44,505 bases of DNA from Treponema sp. (lineage in GTDB: Bacteria > Spirochaetota > Spirochaetia > Treponematales > Breznakiellaceae). The stretch covers positions 1 to 44,505 of the forward strand of contig JAIRWM010000083.1 in assembly GCA_031268975.1 (NCBI GenBank). Direction: 5' to 3'. The position numbers and the translations under genes are program-made. This document shows, in pieces, positions 40,894 to 44,505 of the stretch; the stretch's first letter is position 1; each line of letters begins with the position of its first letter. Under the pieces are notes generated by a model that made no database searches, was not told the DNA's origin, and worked only from the letters and a program-made list of their open reading frames with translations.

Positions 40894-41625
40894 ATGGAAA
40901 ATACCATCAGCCTGAAAAATGTTTCCTTTACCGGACAGAATGTGCGTATCATCCACAATGTTACCATTGACATTGAACAGGGAAAAACAACCGCCCTTGT
41001 CGGGGCTTCCGGCTGCGGCAAAAGTACCTTGCTCAAGCTCTGCGCGGGCCTCTTGCTTCCCACAAGCGGCGAGGTATACTACCGGGGAAAAAACATCTCA
41101 ACCATGAACCGCCAGCAAACCCTGGAATTCCGCAGGGAAAGCGCTTTTGTATTTCAGGATTCGGCCCTTTGGGCAAACCAGACCCTGTATCAATGCCTGG
41201 AACTTCCGCTCAGGATACATCATCCGGAACTTTCTCCGGGGGAACGGCGCGGGCGGATTGCCGAAATAAGCGCGGAAGTTGGATACCGGCGGGATCTCCA
41301 GATACGGCCATCGGCGCTTTCCATGGGGGAACAAAAGCTTATCGGTTTCGCGCGGGCGCTGATGTGCGCTCCCACAACGCTTTTTCTTGACGAATGGACG
41401 GAGTCCCTGGACGACAGCGCGGCAAACAGGCTCGGCACTCTTGTAAAACGGCGTCAGCTTGATAATAATACCATTGTGTTCGTCAGCCATAATCCGGGGA
41501 TAATAAAAAGTCTCGCCCAGCACATTATCTTGCTGGTCGGGGGTTACGCGTACTTAAAGTTGACCGTGGAACAAATCCGGGAGGACAAGGATCTTGCGGA
41601 GCTGCTTGAAAACGGCATTGTTTAA
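40894..41625 (+). CDS. mlaF: Mla-type lipid ABC transporter ATPase (MlaF)
   Basis: This 243-residue ATPase has Walker A GASGCGKST (~36-44), Q-loop FVFQDSALW, signature LSMGEQKLIGFARAL and Walker B TTLFLDEWTESLDD. Two points are unusual: the signature is LSMGE rather than LSGGM/Q, and Walker B is followed by Trp in place of the common Pro (DEWT). It starts two bases after the permease stop, so they are coupled. It ends before a structured gap. Confidence 0.92.
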   Translation: MENTISLKNVSFTGQNVRIIHNVTIDIEQGKTTALVGASGCGKSTLLKLCAGLLLPTSGEVYYRGKNISTMNRQQTLEFRRESAFVFQDSALWANQTLYQCLELPLRIHHPELSPGERRGRIAEISAEVGYRRDLQIRPSALSMGEQKLIGFARALMCAPTTLFLDEWTESLDDSAANRLGTLVKRRQLDNNTIVFVSHNPGIIKSLAQHIILLVGGYAYLKLTVEQIREDKDLAELLENGIV

Positions 41626-41672
41626 GGCAGCGATGATTAGCCACAAGTTAGTCAGCGCTGCCCCTTAAGGGG
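41626..41672 (+). promoter_or_regulatory. Hairpin and palindrome between mlaF and mlaD
   Basis: GGCAGCG (41626-41632) pairs with CGCTGCC (41656-41662) around a 23-base loop, and CCCCTTAAGGGG (41661-41672) is a perfect 12-base palindrome overlapping the right arm. The two structures are mutually exclusive in RNA, so this could be a small switch or a processing site that changes the ratio of MCE protein to ATPase. Confidence 0.45.
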
Positions 41673-41684
41673 ATCAAAAAAAGC

Positions 41685-42662
41685 ATGAAGTTTAAAATCC
41701 GCTTCGCGGATCAAATAGTCGGTTTCTTCATTGTCGTGGCGCTTTTATCCCTGGTAAGCGTGATCTTTTTACTGGGTTCCCGGCAGCGCTGGTTTTCCCG
41801 GGATTATGTGTACAAAACGTACGCTTCTTCCGCGTCGGGGCTGAACCAGAACATGCCGGTTCTTTTACGGGGCATGCGTGTCGGCAGCGTAAAAAGTTTT
41901 CTGCTTACCGAAGACGACCGGGTGGAAGTAGTTTTTACCGTTTACGATCAGTACAACAACCGGGTCAAAGAAGGCTCCCTGATCCAGATACTTATCAGCC
42001 CCATAGGACTGGGAAACCAGTTTGTTTTTCATCCGGGGCTGGGAACCCGACAGCTTAGCGAAAACGACGTGGTGCCGGTGTATAACTCCGAGGCGGGCCG
42101 GGAGCTTATCGGCCGGGGGCTGGGCTTTATGCCTTCCCAGAGCGACACGATAGCGATAATGATGGCCAAGGCCAACACGATACTGGACGGCCTTAACAAA
42201 ACCCTGGACGAGGTAAACCTCGCCATGACCGGAGACGACGACAGCGTTCTTGGCAGAACCCTGACCAATGTTGAAAGCATAAGCGCCACGGTGGATGCCG
42301 TTCTTCCTTCTGAACTTGCGCAGATTGAAAGCATAACGCGGGACATTTCCGTTATCAGCGCGCAGCTTTCCGGGCCGGAAGGGGTCCAGGCGCTGCTCGG
42401 CGGGGCAGGAACAATCATCACCGACCTGGAAGTATCGGTAAAATCCCTTTCAGGGATCCTTTCCGACATAAAGCAGAGTACCGCCTACCTGCCCCGGGAA
42501 ATGCCGCAGCTTATCAACCTGCTTACCGAGGTCAGGACGACGCTGATGACCGCCGAAGAAGTGCTTGTCGCCCTGCGCAACAACCCGCTGCTGAAAAACG
42601 GAATCCCCGAGCACATGGAAACGGATACCAGCGGAACTAACCCAAGGGACGTGCGGTTTTGA
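41685..42662 (+). CDS. mlaD: MCE-domain protein (MlaD-like)
   Basis: This 325-residue protein is anchored by one N-terminal helix (~10-30, IVGFFIVVALLSLVSVIFLL). The MCE domain (~45-130) has GLNQNMPVLLRGMRVGSVKS and VKEGSLIQILISPIGLGNQF. The long C-terminal part (~150-325) is a helical, coiled-coil-prone extension with repeated Asp/Ser/Ile spacing, as in longer MCE proteins that form tubes. It should carry lipids across the periplasm with the MlaE/F pair. No MlaC or MlaA gene is adjacent. Its stop overlaps the TTG upstream of the next gene. Confidence 0.88.
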   Translation: MKFKIRFADQIVGFFIVVALLSLVSVIFLLGSRQRWFSRDYVYKTYASSASGLNQNMPVLLRGMRVGSVKSFLLTEDDRVEVVFTVYDQYNNRVKEGSLIQILISPIGLGNQFVFHPGLGTRQLSENDVVPVYNSEAGRELIGRGLGFMPSQSDTIAIMMAKANTILDGLNKTLDEVNLAMTGDDDSVLGRTLTNVESISATVDAVLPSELAQIESITRDISVISAQLSGPEGVQALLGGAGTIITDLEVSVKSLSGILSDIKQSTAYLPREMPQLINLLTEVRTTLMTAEEVLVALRNNPLLKNGIPEHMETDTSGTNPRDVRF

Positions 42663-42682
42663 CCGTCAAGGAGCGGCAGAGA

Positions 42683-43549
42683 ATGCGGCAAAAAGCAATG
42701 CGGACATTTTTGTTCCCTATTTTATGGGCGTTTGTGATGGTTTCCTGTTCCACGTCGCCGAAGCGGCCCGCCGAGGTTTTTGTTCTTCAGGCCATGACGG
42801 AAACCCAGATCCAGATGGCCAATACGGAAGCCGACCGGGGCAACTATGCCGAGGCGCTTTCGCTGCTTAACGAAGCCTGGCGGATGGCCGTTTCAACAGA
42901 CAGACCGGCCCTGCGGGTGCGGGTAAGCATTGCCCGGGGCAATGTACTTTTTTACCAGGGGCGGCGGCGGGAAGCGGTCGAAGTCTGGCAAACGGCCGAG
43001 GCTGAAGCGGAAGCTTCAGGCGACAGGGCGCTGGCCGCCGCCTGCCGGATATACCGGGGCAGGAGCGCCCTCGCCGAAAACGGTTCCACCGCGCAGGAAG
43101 TGCTTTCGGCGGTACAGGCCGATCTTGGTAATGTAAAATCCGACAAGCTTTTTACGGCTCTGGCATGGACGGTTATCGGCCTTGCCGAAAAAGAACTCGG
43201 CCAGTTCACAAACGCCGAAAAATCCCTTAAAAACGCCCTTTCCATTCACGAAGGCGGCCGCTACCTTGAACAGGCCGGTTACGACTGGTACCTTATCGCC
43301 TCGGTGCGCTCGGTGGCGGAAAACTACCAGGGCGCGCAGGACGCGCTTGACGCCGCCATCGGCTTTGATCGCCGTGCGGAAAATACTTTTGCCCTGGGTA
43401 TGGACTGGGCCGCCAAAGGGGACGTTTTCCGCAAAATGGAAAACGAAACCCTGGCCGAAACCGCGTGGCATCGCGCCGCCGAAATTTTCCGTTCACTGAT
43501 GCTTGAAGAACAGGCCCTTGCCGCAGAACGCCGCGTCACGGAGAAGTAA
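42683..43549 (+). CDS. TPR-type lipoprotein in the Mla operon
   Basis: This 288-residue lipoprotein has a signal with lipobox ending at Cys22 (FVMVSC). The rest is all helical with tetratricopeptide-like repeats: ADRGNYAEALSLLNEAWR, GNVLFYQGRRREAVEVWQTA, GLAEKELGQFTNAEKSLKNA and AENYQGAQDALDAA are typical TPR hairpins. TPRs bind other proteins, so it may dock the MCE protein or an outer-membrane partner; that is inference from operon position. The ATG at 42683 has AAGGAG nine bases upstream; an in-frame TTG at 42659 is less likely. Its 3' end overlaps the convergent argD by 14 bases. Confidence 0.85.
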   Translation: MRQKAMRTFLFPILWAFVMVSCSTSPKRPAEVFVLQAMTETQIQMANTEADRGNYAEALSLLNEAWRMAVSTDRPALRVRVSIARGNVLFYQGRRREAVEVWQTAEAEAEASGDRALAAACRIYRGRSALAENGSTAQEVLSAVQADLGNVKSDKLFTALAWTVIGLAEKELGQFTNAEKSLKNALSIHEGGRYLEQAGYDWYLIASVRSVAENYQGAQDALDAAIGFDRRAENTFALGMDWAAKGDVFRKMENETLAETAWHRAAEIFRSLMLEEQALAAERRVTEK

Positions 43550-44505
43550 CGCCCTCCAGCGCCGCCCTGAGCAGACCGAGTCCCTGTTCAAGTTCGCCAT
43601 CGCTTATAATGTACGGAGGAAGCAGCCGCAGGGTTTCCGGCCCGGCGCTGAGCACGAGAAGTCCGGCGGAAAGGCACGCTTCCAGCACGGGCATGGCTTC
43701 GCCTGCAATGTCCATACCGGTCATAAGACCCCTGCCCCGGACTTCCTTCACTTTGGGGCATTTCCATTCCCCGACAATGGCCTTTATTTTTTCGCCTTTA
43801 CGGACAATCTCTTTTAAAAAACCGGGCGCCGTTACCGTGTCCAACACGGCGATTCCCGCGGCGGCGGCCAGGGGACCGCCTCCGAATGTTGAACCATGAT
43901 CCCCCGGCTTGAAAACGCCGGCGGCCCTGCTCCCGGCAAGAACCGCGCCGACGGGGATACCGCCGGAAAGCCCCTTTGCCAGCGTGACAACGTCGGCCGT
44001 CACCCCGTATGCTTCACAGGCGAGAAAGGTCCCCGTCCGACCCAGGCCGCACTGGATCTCGTCGAACATAAGCAGGATATCCCTTTCGGAGCAGAGCTTC
44101 GCGGCGGCGCGGATAAATTCCCCGCTTTGGGGAACAATGCCGCTTTCCCCCTGAACGGCTTCGATTAAGAGACCGGCGGTGGTTTTTCCATCCAGCGCCC
44201 TGTCCAGTGCGGCTGTATCGCCGCCGGGAATGTGGATAAAGCCGTCGGTAAAGGGGCCGAAATCCTTGTGAAATTTTTCCTGCCCGGTGGCGGCCAGGGT
44301 GGTAATGGTTCTCCCGTGAAAACTCCCGGCAAGGGTGACAATGCGGTGTCTGCCGGGCCCGTATTTTTCAAGCGAATACTTTCTGGCGATTTTGCAGGCG
44401 CCTTCGTTCGCTTCCGCACCGGAATTACCCAGAAACACCTTTTCCATTCCCGCCCCGGAACAGGCCTTTACCAGCTTTTCCGCGAAAACAAGGCTTATGT
44501 CGCTC
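43536..44505 (-). CDS. argD: Acetylornithine aminotransferase (N-terminus off right edge)
   Basis: Partial: about 323 residues of a class III PLP aminotransferase; the first ~80 lie beyond the window. It converts N-acetylglutamate semialdehyde to N-acetylornithine in arginine synthesis. Visible motifs are FLGNSGAEANEGACKIAR, GSFHGRTITTLAATGQ, LLMFDEIQCGLGRTG (the Asp contacts the PLP nitrogen) and TLAKGLSGGIPVGAVLAG with the PLP lysine. GSTFGGGPLAAAAG is conserved. Related ornithine and succinylornithine aminotransferases cannot be excluded by sequence alone, but argG and argH nearby favour ArgD. It is convergent with the Mla lipoprotein and overlaps it by 14 bases. Confidence 0.9.
   Translation of the reverse strand, partial: SDISLVFAEKLVKACSGAGMEKVFLGNSGAEANEGACKIARKYSLEKYGPGRHRIVTLAGSFHGRTITTLAATGQEKFHKDFGPFTDGFIHIPGGDTAALDRALDGKTTAGLLIEAVQGESGIVPQSGEFIRAAAKLCSERDILLMFDEIQCGLGRTGTFLACEAYGVTADVVTLAKGLSGGIPVGAVLAGSRAAGVFKPGDHGSTFGGGPLAAAAGIAVLDTVTAPGFLKEIVRKGEKIKAIVGEWKCPKVKEVRGRGLMTGMDIAGEAMPVLEACLSAGLLVLSAGPETLRLLPPYIISDGELEQGLGLLRAALEGVTSP

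Noticed and set aside
1-44505. CRISPR array, tRNA, rRNA, integrase or transposase genes
   Set aside because: I looked for regularly spaced repeats, clover-leaf ends and the motif blocks of recombinases and saw none; a covariance-model scan would be needed to exclude small RNAs.

Overview
The window reads as a chromosomal segment of a spirochaete, most likely a Treponema-like anaerobe. This is inferred from gene content rather than any marker gene. The pointers are a Tp34/P19-type iron lipoprotein, a very large fused acyl-CoA dehydratase activase, rubrerythrin with flavodoxin in place of catalase, many lipoproteins with Treponema-like lipoboxes, and GC-rich codon use. No rRNA, tRNA, CRISPR array, integrase or transposase gene is visible.

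Layout. 1-332 is the start of a leftward membrane protein that runs off the window. 333-716 is a repeat-rich gap. 717-1058 is a small XRE regulator with a palindromic candidate operator. 1085-7361 is a leftward operon: the 1480-residue activase, a patatin-like lipase and serine acetyltransferase. 7627-9458 holds two exported hydrolases, an alpha/beta esterase and a C39-like peptidase. 9583-16140 is visibly AT-richer than its surroundings. It holds a UlaG-like metallo-hydrolase, a complete CUT2 sugar ABC transporter (two permeases, a double ATPase and a binding lipoprotein) and a divergent AraC regulator. A sharp 28-base direct repeat flanks this segment (9398-9425 and 16308-16335).

16141-19075 is a scar zone: a PadR/HAAS membrane-protein pair and an AlkD-like repair gene, each with a fossil fragment of a second copy nearby, plus a 5'-truncated Phd/YefM antitoxin with no toxin. 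19076-29029 is an iron and oxidative-stress region: Fur-family regulator, rubrerythrin, flavodoxin with DUF3793, then a seven-gene iron-uptake operon (FTR1 permease, P19/Tp34 lipoprotein, DUF2318 membrane protein, two FtsX-like permeases, ATPase, FMN-binding lipoprotein) and a DUF2325 gene. Several of these units start from TTGACA-17-TATAAT-like promoters with short palindromes in the spacer, so common metal or redox control is plausible.

29099-37193 carries recQ, a TrpB2-type synthase, a group III phosphofructokinase, and a leftward ECF vitamin transporter (S component, fused double ATPase, T component). 37410-44505 carries argG and argH, an Mla-type lipid transporter (permease, ATPase, MCE protein) with a TPR lipoprotein, and the convergent argD, which runs off the right edge.

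The strongest candidates for a second look are the iron operon ending in an FMN-binding lipoprotein, the direct-repeat-flanked sugar island, and the fossil tandem duplication around PadR/HAAS/alkD. Nothing here can be shown to be a wholly new system from sequence reading alone.
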